Below are positions 18,501 through 26,603 of a stretch of DNA of 34,288 bases, piece by piece (position 1 is the stretch's first letter; each line of letters opens with the position of its first letter). The position numbers were made by a program, and so were the translations under genes. The stretch lies in the NCBI GenBank assembly GCA_017526905.1, contig JAFXQT010000091.1, positions 1 to 34,288 on the forward strand. Reading direction: 5' to 3'. The notes under the pieces were generated by a model, which had not been told where the DNA came from, searched no databases, and saw only the letters and a program-made list of their open reading frames with translations. This DNA comes from Bacteroidaceae bacterium (GTDB lineage Bacteria > Bacteroidota > Bacteroidia > Bacteroidales > Bacteroidaceae).

Positions 18501-20079
18501 CCAAACGCCCGTTGTAGAAGTCCTGGACGTACACGTTGTAGTGGCTGTCGCTGCTCTGCACCACCTCGCGGTCGGGTTCGGCATCCCACCAGATGCCCTC
18601 GCAGGGGTATTGGTTGGCCAGGCCGCTGATGGGGTTGCCCTGGGCGTCGTACATATTGCCGTCCATGGTGCTCCACATCTCCCAGCCCAGGTGCGTGCGG
18701 TCCACATCCATGCACTCGCCGCGGCCCACATCGCCGGTGGCGGGCATGTACCAGCGCTTGATGCTCTCGCCAGTGCGCGCGTCGTAAAGGATCATGCCCA
18801 GCTGGTCGGGGGCGTACTGCTGAATGGCAAAGGTCTCCAGGCCGGGCCGTTCGGGGTCGATGTCGCTGGTGCGGAAGCGGTCGCCGTGCGAGATGCCTGT
18901 GTTGAACAGGATCTTGCCCGTGTGGTCCATGGTGTAGCCGCCCACGATCATCTCATCGCGCCCGTCGCCATCGGGATCGCCCACGCGGATTTGGTGGAAG
19001 GCAGGTGCGCCTGTGGGCTCGTTGAACAGTTCCTTGAGCTGTCCGGCATGGCCGCCGCTGAAGTCGTAGGCCACGCCCAGGTTGTAGTAGTGGTGGTCGC
19101 CGCCGGTGCCGCGCATGTGCCACTCCATGACCACGGCCGGGTGCACGCCATCGTGGCAGAACACCCCCATGTGGCCCACGTGCTTGTTGTACTCGTCGCC
19201 CATCAGGCTGGCGCGGTTGGTGCGGCTGTAGTGCTGGTTGTAGCTCTGCTCGATGCTGGCCTTCTCGCGTCCGGTGCGGCCGTCGATGATGCTGATGTAG
19301 CGCGGTGCATTGCGCTGGTTCTGTGTCTCATAGTCCACGATGCCGTCGCCGTCGGTGTCGGCCTTGGTGCTGCCGTTCACGTAGAAGCCGAACGCCTTCT
19401 TGTCGGGGTCCCAGAACTGCGTGCCGTCCGATGACTGAATGATGACATCGCCATAGCCGTCGCAATCCATGTCGGCCACGGTAATCATGTCGTCCTGCCC
19501 GGCACAGCTCAGTTCGTTGGGGCCCAGTTTCACTGTCCACAGGTGCTCGCCGGTGCGCAAGTAGCCCTCCACGTAGCAGTCCAGCCCGTTGGCGTTGTTC
19601 TTACGGTTCACCACATAGTCCATCTCGCCGTCGCCGTCCAGGTCGATGGGCCACACGTAGCTGGTGTTGAAGTTGGCGGCCTGCAGGGGCGAGGCATCGA
19701 AAGTGATGCTCATGAACATGTTGCGCATGTCGAAGCTCCGGGCCACAAAGGGTACGCTGGGTTCGCTCTCCACGCCGTCTGTGATAATGGTCACGGCCAC
19801 CTGTGCCCCCACGGGCACCTTGGCGGTGGTGGTCTGCCAGTTGGTGTTCTTCAGCGGCGTGGAGTTGGCCTTCGCGCCGTTCACATAGACATTGTATGTG
19901 GCATCCTCGGGTTCCTGGGCCAGGCGGCGCCAAGAAACCAGTACGTTGCCGCCGTTGCGCACGGCCACCACACCTCGCCCTAAAGGCTGTTGCAGACGTT
20001 GGGCCGACACTGGATGGGCAGCAGAGAGCAGGAGGACGAACAAAAGCGCAAGGGCGCGTGCAGGGAATGGGCTATACAT
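15547..20079 (-). CDS. PL11 rhamnogalacturonan lyase fused to autotransporter-like beta repeats
   Basis: 1510 residues, more than twice a usual PL11 enzyme (about 600). A signal peptide ends near residue 26. Residues about 28-630 form the PL11 beta-propeller, which cleaves the rhamnogalacturonan I backbone of pectin by beta-elimination. Four calcium-type loops are visible: DLDGDGEMD (146-154), DMDCDGYGD (203-211), DTDGDGIVD (241-249) and DPDGDGRDE (368-376). Residues about 690-1440 are beta-strand repeats of autotransporter passenger type (TYTGATIVNQGTLEV; NTYSGGTILADGTLAMG). The end (YDLSGRRV ... GIYVTKGKKAYR) is a short tail shared with two other proteins in the window and is probably an export signal. 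No outer-membrane translocator domain is present. The enzyme is probably displayed on the cell surface on a long stalk. A dyad array lies 92-179 bases upstream of the start codon. Confidence 0.88.
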   Translation of the reverse strand: MYSPFPARALALLFVLLLSAAHPVSAQRLQQPLGRGVVAVRNGGNVLVSWRRLAQEPEDATYNVYVNGAKANSTPLKNTNWQTTTAKVPVGAQVAVTIITDGVESEPSVPFVARSFDMRNMFMSITFDASPLQAANFNTSYVWPIDLDGDGEMDYVVNRKNNANGLDCYVEGYLRTGEHLWTVKLGPNELSCAGQDDMITVADMDCDGYGDVIIQSSDGTQFWDPDKKAFGFYVNGSTKADTDGDGIVDYETQNQRNAPRYISIIDGRTGREKASIEQSYNQHYSRTNRASLMGDEYNKHVGHMGVFCHDGVHPAVVMEWHMRGTGGDHHYYNLGVAYDFSGGHAGQLKELFNEPTGAPAFHQIRVGDPDGDGRDEMIVGGYTMDHTGKILFNTGISHGDRFRTSDIDPERPGLETFAIQQYAPDQLGMILYDARTGESIKRWYMPATGDVGRGECMDVDRTHLGWEMWSTMDGNMYDAQGNPISGLANQYPCEGIWWDAEPDREVVQSSDSHYNVYVQDFYNGRLVQFARESNWRYTTVYAKRAAFWGDIIGDWREELVLLHKEGDVQVGIVGVSTDYTTTINNIYCLLEDPHYRGDCTTKGYYQSPNPGFYLGYDMPRPQLPPTMVTDVVLGHTFGKEGAKSVSWEAGSQDFTDYRRAETQTYADGQSVLIDLYTPTHIILNQGVRPGVVYAMSVRGQRQFVDGTGSLEGTMDLWKSQQGTFAISVPMNYTGTTYISEGTLEVNNTIQGPVQLRARGTLAGNAILAGDLVLEGALNYESGRLSPGTEAQPFGTIKLQKGLAVNKRLYYEANIENVPDEPTGLQQHTDQMVVEGDLDVTAPLIIHVKHTQKLQPAAFVLISFTGQFKGNADNISVMGLEGLSYNIKVEEGAVSLVINEQRQAAQGVTWIGAESTAWDYQTANWLLDNDATEFVAGDHIVFNDQAQRTSVQLSDLMPIGGILFENETKTLTLSGDGGFSGSGGVTLNGGGRVNMRTRNSTYTGATIVNQGTLEVSELADGGLPSSIGAATSAATNFQLGKAKLIINNSNTATNRQLLLNDTATIQVASGVAALKGRVSGKGTLRKEGNGQLNLTSDGANTYSGGTILADGTLAMGTWNTTFGTSTSPLTVVGNATLGIFNNNTTSAVPTFQNRLTIEAGKTLTMNTGQRCKIGGTLLGSGTLNISFPYVRGDFYMNTAAFEGTLNITSGQFRITQATDLSLATMKLGAGVYAVHTKSQSGDEQNLTTKIGSLSSTAADARLSTGTWNVGYLGRDDTYAGIVSGTLNKYGDGTLALSGASSGAVFIYAGTVQANNTSTATTTGNITVRKGGTLAGSGQAQNVTVQNGGTIGAGKNATSVGTLTLNGTLNVQSGGTISVKARRSATTATCDALKVAGKTTLASPVISITMLGTNPLADGDALRLFTGAGAITLTGTPTLIPATPGEGLLWDTSTLATDGTLRVKGNPDGIGYTSTDQTDADAPAYDLSGRRVARNAKQPHGIYVTKGKKAYR

Positions 20080-20170
20080 AAACTGATGGTGTTATTGAAG
20101 GTTAATCTGGGTGGACCTTGCGTCCTGTTGAGGGGGAGGTCGAAAAGGGGTGAGGGCTACCTCAATGGCC

Positions 20171-20258
20171 GACGGACAGCTGTTGACCGGCTGACAGACA
20201 GCTGTTGTCCGGCTGAACGACAACTGTTGTCCGGCTGAACGACAACTGTTGTCCGACC
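20171..20258. promoter_or_regulatory. Four 22-bp tandem units, each with a 13-bp dyad, upstream of the lyase gene
   Basis: Exact 22-bp periodicity: 20171-20192, 20193-20214, 20215-20236 and 20237-20258. Each unit holds a dyad: GACAGCTGTTGAC (20175-20187), GACAGCTGTTGTC (20197-20209), and the perfect GACAACTGTTGTC (20219-20231 and 20241-20253). A spacing of 22 bp is about two helical turns and puts the sites on one DNA face, as in operator arrays. It lies 92-179 bases before the lyase start codon at 20079. The binding protein is unknown, and a structural RNA role cannot be excluded. Confidence 0.55.
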
Positions 20259-20263
20259 GTTGA

Positions 20264-20293
20264 CCTTAACCCAAAAAGCTAACGAGGTTAAGG
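20264..20293. other. Stem-loop next to the dyad array
   Basis: CCTTAACC (20264-20271) pairs with GGTTAAGG (20286-20293) around a 14-base loop. It lies beside the repeat array in a 507-base region without genes (20080-20586). Apart from this hairpin, the array and the inverted repeat at 20511-20552, nothing else was recognised in that region. Confidence 0.4.
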
Positions 20294-20510
20294 CCAAGAG
20301 GTGCCGAGGTTGGGGTCAGAATGAGAAGGAACAGGGATGAAACGGCCTGGATGCGGCCTGTACAGTGGAGGCAGCACAACGCGCGGTGGCATGCGCAGCC
20401 GGAATAACGGGATGGCGCTACCTTATTTATAGCGCGCACGCACGAGGGGAAACGGTGTCCGACACAAATGGCCGGCACACCTCGGCGTGCCAGAAGGAAT
20501 CGGCACACGA

Positions 20511-20552
20511 CCGAAGCGTGGCAGCCGGACAAGCCGACCGGCCACGCTTCGG
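20511..20552. terminator. Perfect 12-bp inverted repeat after the small secreted protein gene
   Basis: CCGAAGCGTGGC (20511-20522) and GCCACGCTTCGG (20541-20552) are exact reverse complements with an 18-base loop, 34 bases beyond the minus-strand gene stop. The T-run (CTTTTA) is on the plus-strand side, so orientation as a terminator is uncertain. Confidence 0.5.
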
Positions 20553-20586
20553 CGCGCTTTTAGTGTGCACTGTGCGCAAGGAATGG

Positions 20587-21366
20587 CTATTTGACGGCAG
20601 TCTTCTTGCCATCGACCACATAGATGCCCTTCTTGGCCACAGTGGCACGGCGTCCGCTCAGGTCATACACTGCCTTGCCTTCCTGGCTGGTGCTCACGGC
20701 AGAGATGCCGGTGGGCAATTGGGCATAGCTGGCCGCATGACGGATTTCGAGGGTCGTGGCAGTGGCGCTCTGTGCATTCCAGGTGAAGCCGCAGCGGGTG
20801 GGCAGGAAACGCTTGGTCTCGTCGGTGGCGATGAGGATGCTCTGCAGCACTTCAGTGTCCTGCTTGGCGGGGATGCCGTAGCGCTTGGCGTTGCCCTGCA
20901 GGCTCTCCCAGCTGCTGCCGAAGGTTACCTGATTGCCCTGTGCATCGGCCAGGCTCACGTTGTGCAGCGTGGTGCCGACGGACTGTGCCTGCGTGGTGCG
21001 GGCGCAGAGGTTCTGCAGCTTGGGCGAGTAGATGAGATAGGGGGCACCGGCCTCGATGCCATCGGCAGTGCAGTCGACGAAGTACAAGCACACGGTGCTG
21101 CCTTCCTGACGGATGCCTGCCAGGCGTTCTACACGCACGTCGCGGGCGGCCAGCTGCAGCTGGTCGGCGGTGAGTGTCATGGGCAGGCAGATGCTGTTGT
21201 AGCCTGCGTAGAGGATGCGGTTGACCAGTGTGGTCTGCTCGGCCACTTGCAACTGCTCTACTGCGAGCTTGGTGGTTGAGGTGCTCAGACTTTTCACCTT
21301 GGGCTGTGCCATGGCGGTGCCACACATGGTGGCCACGGCCAGGAGGGTAAGCGTAAGTTTCTTCAT
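20587..21366 (-). CDS. Secreted protein of unknown function with YDLSGRR-type C-terminal tail
   Basis: 259 residues. The signal peptide MKKLTLTLLAVATMCGTAMA is clear. The mature part has a block NRILYAGYNSICLPMTLTADQLQ and later GAPYLIYSPKLQN, followed by a beta-rich section; I do not recognise a named domain. Residues about 232-259 (YDLSGRRATVAKKGIYVVDGKKTAVK) match the tails of the PL11 lyase and the HEVGH protein and are probably an export or anchoring signal. The gene stands alone on the minus strand, with a strong inverted repeat after it. No function is assigned. Confidence 0.7.
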   Translation of the reverse strand: MKKLTLTLLAVATMCGTAMAQPKVKSLSTSTTKLAVEQLQVAEQTTLVNRILYAGYNSICLPMTLTADQLQLAARDVRVERLAGIRQEGSTVCLYFVDCTADGIEAGAPYLIYSPKLQNLCARTTQAQSVGTTLHNVSLADAQGNQVTFGSSWESLQGNAKRYGIPAKQDTEVLQSILIATDETKRFLPTRCGFTWNAQSATATTLEIRHAASYAQLPTGISAVSTSQEGKAVYDLSGRRATVAKKGIYVVDGKKTAVK

Positions 21367-21482
21367 AGCTTGTTTAAGTTTAATGGGTTACTATTAAGGT
21401 TTTATCAGTTTGTCGGATAAATGGTTGGAGCCAGCAGGCCACTGGGGACCGGCCATGTGCACAGGGCACTTCAGAGCAGCCG

Positions 21483-21521
21483 GGCGCTACGGGCCAACGG
21501 GCCACGCCGGCCTGTAGCGCC
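21483..21521. terminator. Hairpin after the asd gene
   Basis: GGCGCTAC (21483-21490) pairs exactly with GTAGCGCC (21514-21521), 8 bases past the asd stop on the minus strand. Its interior (GGGCC ... GGCC) is also self-complementary. A T-run is lacking. Confidence 0.45.
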
Positions 21522-21528
21522 GAGGGGC

Positions 21529-22542
<1,014 letters not shown>

Positions 22543-22574
22543 ATTAGTGTGTTTATGTGTTCGTTGAATAAAAT

Positions 22575-22622
22575 CGCGACAAATGTAACGCTTTTTCGCG
22601 GAAAACAATTACTTTTGTCGCG
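22575..22622. promoter_or_regulatory. Divergent asd / antiporter promoters inside an inverted repeat
   Basis: On the minus strand TACATTTG (22580-22587) is the asd -7 box; on the plus strand TACTTTTG (22610-22617) is the antiporter -7 box. Both lie in 14-base arms (22575-22588 and 22609-22622, TTACnTTTGTCGCG when read outward) that match as an inverted repeat at 13 of 14 positions. The shared TCGCG lies beyond the promoter consensus and could be a regulator site that covers both start points. Confidence 0.6.
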
Positions 22623-22635
22623 AAAATATCAAAGA

Positions 22636-24729
22636 ATGCCTGCATTAGTGACTAATCCGACGTGGATATTCCTCGTCATGCTCCTCATCATACTGCTGGC
22701 GCCTATCATATTCAGGCGTCTGCACGTGCCGCACATCATCGGGCTGATCCTGGCCGGTGTGCTGGTGGGGCAGCATGGGCTGAACCTGCTGGAACGCGAC
22801 GCCTCGTTTGAACTGTTCGGACAGGTGGGCATCTACTATATCATGTTCCTGGCCGGTCTGGAAATGGACATGGGCTCGTTCCGGCGCCACGGGCGCACCG
22901 GGGCGCTGTTCGGGCTGATCACGTTCCTGGTTCCCTTCCTGCTGGCGCTGGGTTCGTCGTTGTGGCTGCTGGGCTACTCGCCATCCACATCGCTGCTCAT
23001 CAGCTGCATCCTCTCCAGCCACACGCTGGTCACCTACCCCATCGTGGGGCGGTATGGCCTGGGCAAGCACCCGTCGGTGGTGTGGAGCATCATCGCCACA
23101 GCCATAGCCAGTTTTCTGGCACTGCTCATCATGGCCGTGGTGGTGAACGACTACAAGGGCAGCGGCGGATGGTGGTACTGGACGCGCTTTGCACTGGGCA
23201 TCGTGGCCTACGTGGTGTTTGTGGCCTATACCTTCCCGAAGGTGGGGCGCTGGTTCCTGCGGCGCAACGAGGACTCGGTCACGCAGTACATCTTTGTGCT
23301 GGTGCTGCTGTTCCTCAGTGCCTGCCTGGCCATCACGTTCGGGCTGGAAGGGCTGCTGGGCGCATTCCTGTGCGGCCTGGTCATCAACCGCATCATTCCG
23401 CACGGAGGGCCGCTGATGACGCGCATTGAGTTTGTGGGCAACGCCCTGTTCGTGCCCTACTTCCTGATTGGCGTGGGCATGATCATCGACGTGCGTGTGC
23501 TGGTGGCCGACACCAGCGTGCTGGCCCTGTGTGCCGTAATCATCGGCGTGGGCACCTTGAGCAAATGGCTGGGGGCACTGCTGATGCAGAAACTGACGGG
23601 CGCTGCCGAGGCCGACCGCCAGCTGATGTTCGGCCTGACCAATGCCCACGCAGCCGGTGCGCTGGCCATTGTGATGATAGGCACCGACCCTGAGGTGGGG
23701 CTGATGGATGTGGAGGTACTAAACGCCACGGTGCTGCTGATACTGTTCTCGTGCATCGTGTCGTCGCTGGCCACAGGCCGGGCTGCGCGGAGGCTGGCCC
23801 TGCAGACCACCGAGTTGGAACGCAACCAGGGCAGCTACCACGGCAAGTGCCTCACGGCCTACGCCTACCCGCAGACGGTGGACGCGCTGACGCAACTGTC
23901 CATCATGATTCGCAACCCACTGATCCACGACAGCCTGATGGGCATTGCCATCGCCATGGACAACGACCCGGACGACAGCGTGCTGGTGCAAGGCAAGGAG
24001 AACCTGCGCAAGGCCAAGGCCATTGCGGCTGCCGCCGACGTGCAGATGTCAACCATGATACGTGTGGCCAGCAACGTGTCGGCAGCCATCAGCCATGCCA
24101 TGAAGGAGGTGGACGCCGGCGAGGTCATCCTGGGCTTGCACGAAACGGCCGACGGCCGTCCGGCCGGCACGTTGGGTGTCATCTCACAGAACGTCCTGGC
24201 CGCCACACACCGCGAAGTCATCTTTGCCCGCCTGCAGATGGCGCCCGGCACCTTCCGCCGCATCGTGGTGGCCGTGCCCCCAAATGCCGAGTACGAGGTG
24301 GGCTTCTACAAATGGCTGGAGCACCTGTGCCGCATCGGCGAGCGTACGGGTCAGCTGATGCGTTTCCACACCTGTGGCGAAACGGGCACATACATCAGCG
24401 ACTATCTGCACCGCCTGCACCCGGCCGTGCAGATGGAAATACGCACGGAGAACGGCTTCGGCGGAATGCTGGTGACGCTGGCTTCGGAAGTGAATGCCGA
24501 CCACCTGCTGGTCATCGTGACATCGCGCGTGGGCTTCATCTCCTATGTGCCGGCCCACAACATGCTGCCGGCCCTCATCGCGCGCAACTTCTCTCACACA
24601 AACGTAATCCTTCTATACCCCGACCAATTCGGCGACCCGCAGGAGAGCATGTCGGTATTTGCCCCCAACGGGCAGAGCGTGACCCAGCGGCAGTTGCTGT
24701 TTGAGCGTTGGTTGCATAAAATGTCCTGA
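22636..24729 (+). CDS. CPA2-type cation:proton antiporter with C-terminal USP-like region
   Basis: 697 residues from ATG 22636, 19 bases after the -7 box; the open frame continues upstream to 21421, but that part is antisense to asd and was rejected. Residues 1 to about 390 hold about 12 membrane helices of Na+/H+ exchanger type, beginning [20 protein letters not shown] and including [16 protein letters not shown] and [16 protein letters not shown]. Residues about 420-697 are soluble and resemble tandem universal-stress-protein folds ([36 protein letters not shown]), a likely cytoplasmic control domain. It would exchange Na+ or K+ for protons at the inner membrane. The ABC gene begins 2 bases after the stop. 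Confidence 0.9.
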   Translation: MPALVTNPTWIFLVMLLIILLAPIIFRRLHVPHIIGLILAGVLVGQHGLNLLERDASFELFGQVGIYYIMFLAGLEMDMGSFRRHGRTGALFGLITFLVPFLLALGSSLWLLGYSPSTSLLISCILSSHTLVTYPIVGRYGLGKHPSVVWSIIATAIASFLALLIMAVVVNDYKGSGGWWYWTRFALGIVAYVVFVAYTFPKVGRWFLRRNEDSVTQYIFVLVLLFLSACLAITFGLEGLLGAFLCGLVINRIIPHGGPLMTRIEFVGNALFVPYFLIGVGMIIDVRVLVADTSVLALCAVIIGVGTLSKWLGALLMQKLTGAAEADRQLMFGLTNAHAAGALAIVMIGTDPEVGLMDVEVLNATVLLILFSCIVSSLATGRAARRLALQTTELERNQGSYHGKCLTAYAYPQTVDALTQLSIMIRNPLIHDSLMGIAIAMDNDPDDSVLVQGKENLRKAKAIAAAADVQMSTMIRVASNVSAAISHAMKEVDAGEVILGLHETADGRPAGTLGVISQNVLAATHREVIFARLQMAPGTFRRIVVAVPPNAEYEVGFYKWLEHLCRIGERTGQLMRFHTCGETGTYISDYLHRLHPAVQMEIRTENGFGGMLVTLASEVNADHLLVIVTSRVGFISYVPAHNMLPALIARNFSHTNVILLYPDQFGDPQESMSVFAPNGQSVTQRQLLFERWLHKMS

Positions 24730-24731
24730 CT

Positions 24732-25589
24732 ATGATTAAACTGCATAACATCACCAAGAGCTTCGGCACCTTGCAAGTGCTGAAAGGCATCGACCTCGAC
24801 ATCGGAAAGGGCGAGGTGGTGAGCATCGTCGGCCCCAGCGGTGCCGGCAAAACTACACTGCTGCAAATCATCGGCACGCTGGATCGCGCCGACACGGGCA
24901 GCATCGTCATCAACGGCACTGATGTGGCACAACTGAGCGGCAACGCCCTGGCGCGGTTCCGCAACCGCGAGATTGGCTTCGTGTTCCAGTTCCACCAGTT
25001 GCTGCCCGAATTCACGGCCCGCGAGAACGTGATGATGCCTGCCTTTATTGCCGGGCAAAGCCGGAAAGAGGCCGGCGCCCGCGCCGACGAACTGCTGGCC
25101 TTCATGGGGCTGTCGGAGCGCGCCGGGCACAAGCCTTCCGAACTGAGCGGCGGCGAGAAACAGCGCGTGGCCGTGGCACGGGCACTGGTGAACCACCCGG
25201 CCGTGGTGCTGGCCGACGAGCCCTCGGGCAGTCTGGACAGCGCCAACAAGGCCGAGCTGCACCGGCTGTTCTTTGACCTGCGAGACAAGTTCGGGCAGAC
25301 CTTCGTCATCGTGACACACGACGAAGAACTGGCCTCCATCACTGACCGCACCATACACATGCGCGACGGCCTGATTCATGTTGACGCCTCAGAAGGCCGG
25401 ACATCTGGCGCCCCAGACCAACAGCCGGCCGCCATGGCCGACGGACCAGCCACACCCACGACGGCACCCGCCATGACCACCCCCGCAGCAGCGCCGGCCA
25501 CGCCCGCCGGAGAGCCGTTGCCCGACATGGCACCCAGCACCCCGTCTGCCATCTCGCCCGAAGCCGTTACACCCACTTATCTTGCATAA
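24732..25589 (+). CDS. LolD/MacB-type ABC transporter ATPase with Pro/Ala-rich tail
   Basis: 285 residues. Residues 1-216 form a complete ATPase: Walker A GPSGAGKT 34-41, Q-loop Q86, signature LSGGEKQR 138-145, Walker B VVLADEP 158-164, H-loop H196. The closest match by eye is LolD, which drives lipoprotein release from the inner membrane with LolC/E, although MacB- and FtsE-type ATPases look alike. No FtsX-type permease gene is present, so the partner must be elsewhere. Residues about 217-285 are an unusual low-complexity tail ([18 protein letters not shown]). Gaps to both neighbours are 2 bases, so the three genes form a tight operon. Confidence 0.88.
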   Translation: MIKLHNITKSFGTLQVLKGIDLDIGKGEVVSIVGPSGAGKTTLLQIIGTLDRADTGSIVINGTDVAQLSGNALARFRNREIGFVFQFHQLLPEFTARENVMMPAFIAGQSRKEAGARADELLAFMGLSERAGHKPSELSGGEKQRVAVARALVNHPAVVLADEPSGSLDSANKAELHRLFFDLRDKFGQTFVIVTHDEELASITDRTIHMRDGLIHVDASEGRTSGAPDQQPAAMADGPATPTTAPAMTTPAAAPATPAGEPLPDMAPSTPSAISPEAVTPTYLA

Positions 25590-25591
25590 TT

Positions 25592-26491
25592 ATGGCCAAC
25601 AATACTGAGACTCAGCACCAGAAGCCGACGCAGCACACACCTGCCAACCGCAACGCAAAGCGCATCCGCCTGGGGCGCACCAACCGCCTGCAGGTGGTCA
25701 GGGAGGCCGAGCAGGGCCTCTACTTGAGCGGCGGCCCCGACGGCGGCATCCTCCTACCTAATAAATATGTGCCCGAGGGCGCCAAGGTGGGCGACGAGCT
25801 GGAAGTGTTCGTCTATCTGGACCAACAGGAACGGCTCACGGCCACCACGCTGAAGCCGTTGGCGCAGGTGGGCGACTTCGCCTGGCTCACCGTGAGTTGG
25901 GTGAACAACTTTGGCGCCTTCCTGAACTGGGGGCTGGAGAAGGACCTCTTCGTGCCCTTCCGCGAACAGAAGATGAAGATGCAGAAGGACCGAAGCTACC
26001 TGGTACACCTGCACGTGGACCCGGAAACCTATCGCATCATGGCCTCGGCCAAGGTGGAACACTGGCTCTCGACCGACGTTCCGCCCTACCGGCCCGGCCA
26101 GCAGGTGGAGGTGCTGGTGTGGCAAAAGACAGACTTGGGCTTCAAAGTCATCGTCGAGAACCAATACGCAGGGCTGCTCTATGACAACGAGGTGTTCCGT
26201 GAGTTGCACAGCGGCAACCGCCTGAGCGCCTATGTGCGCCAAGTGCGCCCCGACGGGAAGATCGACCTGGCGCTGCAAAAACAGGGGCAGCGCGCAGTGA
26301 CAGACTTCAGCAACGTGCTTCTTGCACACATCCAGGACAATGGCGGTTTTATCCCGATGGGCGACAAGAGCCACCCGGAGGAAATCTATGCGGTGTTCGG
26401 CGTGTCGAAGAAGGTGTTCAAGAAAGCCGTGGGCGACCTGTATAAACGGCATCTCATCACCCTCGAGCCCGACGGAATGCGCCTTACTTGA
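25592..26491 (+). CDS. CvfB-like S1 RNA-binding protein
   Basis: 299 residues. The N-terminal part holds OB/S1-type folds (for example GDFAWLTVSWVNNFGAFLNWGLEKDLFVP, residues about 93-120), then a second S1-like stretch (residues about 135-230). The end is a small winged helix (GVSKKVFKKAVGDLYKRHLITLEPDG, about 270-297), the layout of CvfB/YitL. CvfB in staphylococci affects virulence gene expression through RNA binding; the role in Bacteroidetes is not known. It is the last gene of the antiporter-ABC operon. The next gene has its own promoter. Confidence 0.88.
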   Translation: MANNTETQHQKPTQHTPANRNAKRIRLGRTNRLQVVREAEQGLYLSGGPDGGILLPNKYVPEGAKVGDELEVFVYLDQQERLTATTLKPLAQVGDFAWLTVSWVNNFGAFLNWGLEKDLFVPFREQKMKMQKDRSYLVHLHVDPETYRIMASAKVEHWLSTDVPPYRPGQQVEVLVWQKTDLGFKVIVENQYAGLLYDNEVFRELHSGNRLSAYVRQVRPDGKIDLALQKQGQRAVTDFSNVLLAHIQDNGGFIPMGDKSHPEEIYAVFGVSKKVFKKAVGDLYKRHLITLEPDGMRLT

Positions 26492-26542
26492 CTCGCCGCC
26501 GCCACGAATAGGCTTTATTAACACAACTTTTTGGCGTTTGTC

Positions 26543-26574
26543 TTGCACGTTCCAACGGAAAAAGTGTACTTTTG
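26543..26574 (+). promoter_or_regulatory. Promoter for the HEVGH protein gene
   Basis: TTG at 26543-26545 and TACTTTTG at 26567-26574 with 21 bp between them fit the Bacteroidetes -33/-7 pattern. The gene starts 30 bases after the -7 box. Confidence 0.6.
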
Positions 26575-26603
26575 CCACCGCAAACATCTACTAACACACC
26601 TGT

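Noticed and set aside
20171-20258. Possible CRISPR array
   Set aside because: The 22-bp units are directly adjacent with no spacers, and there are no cas genes.
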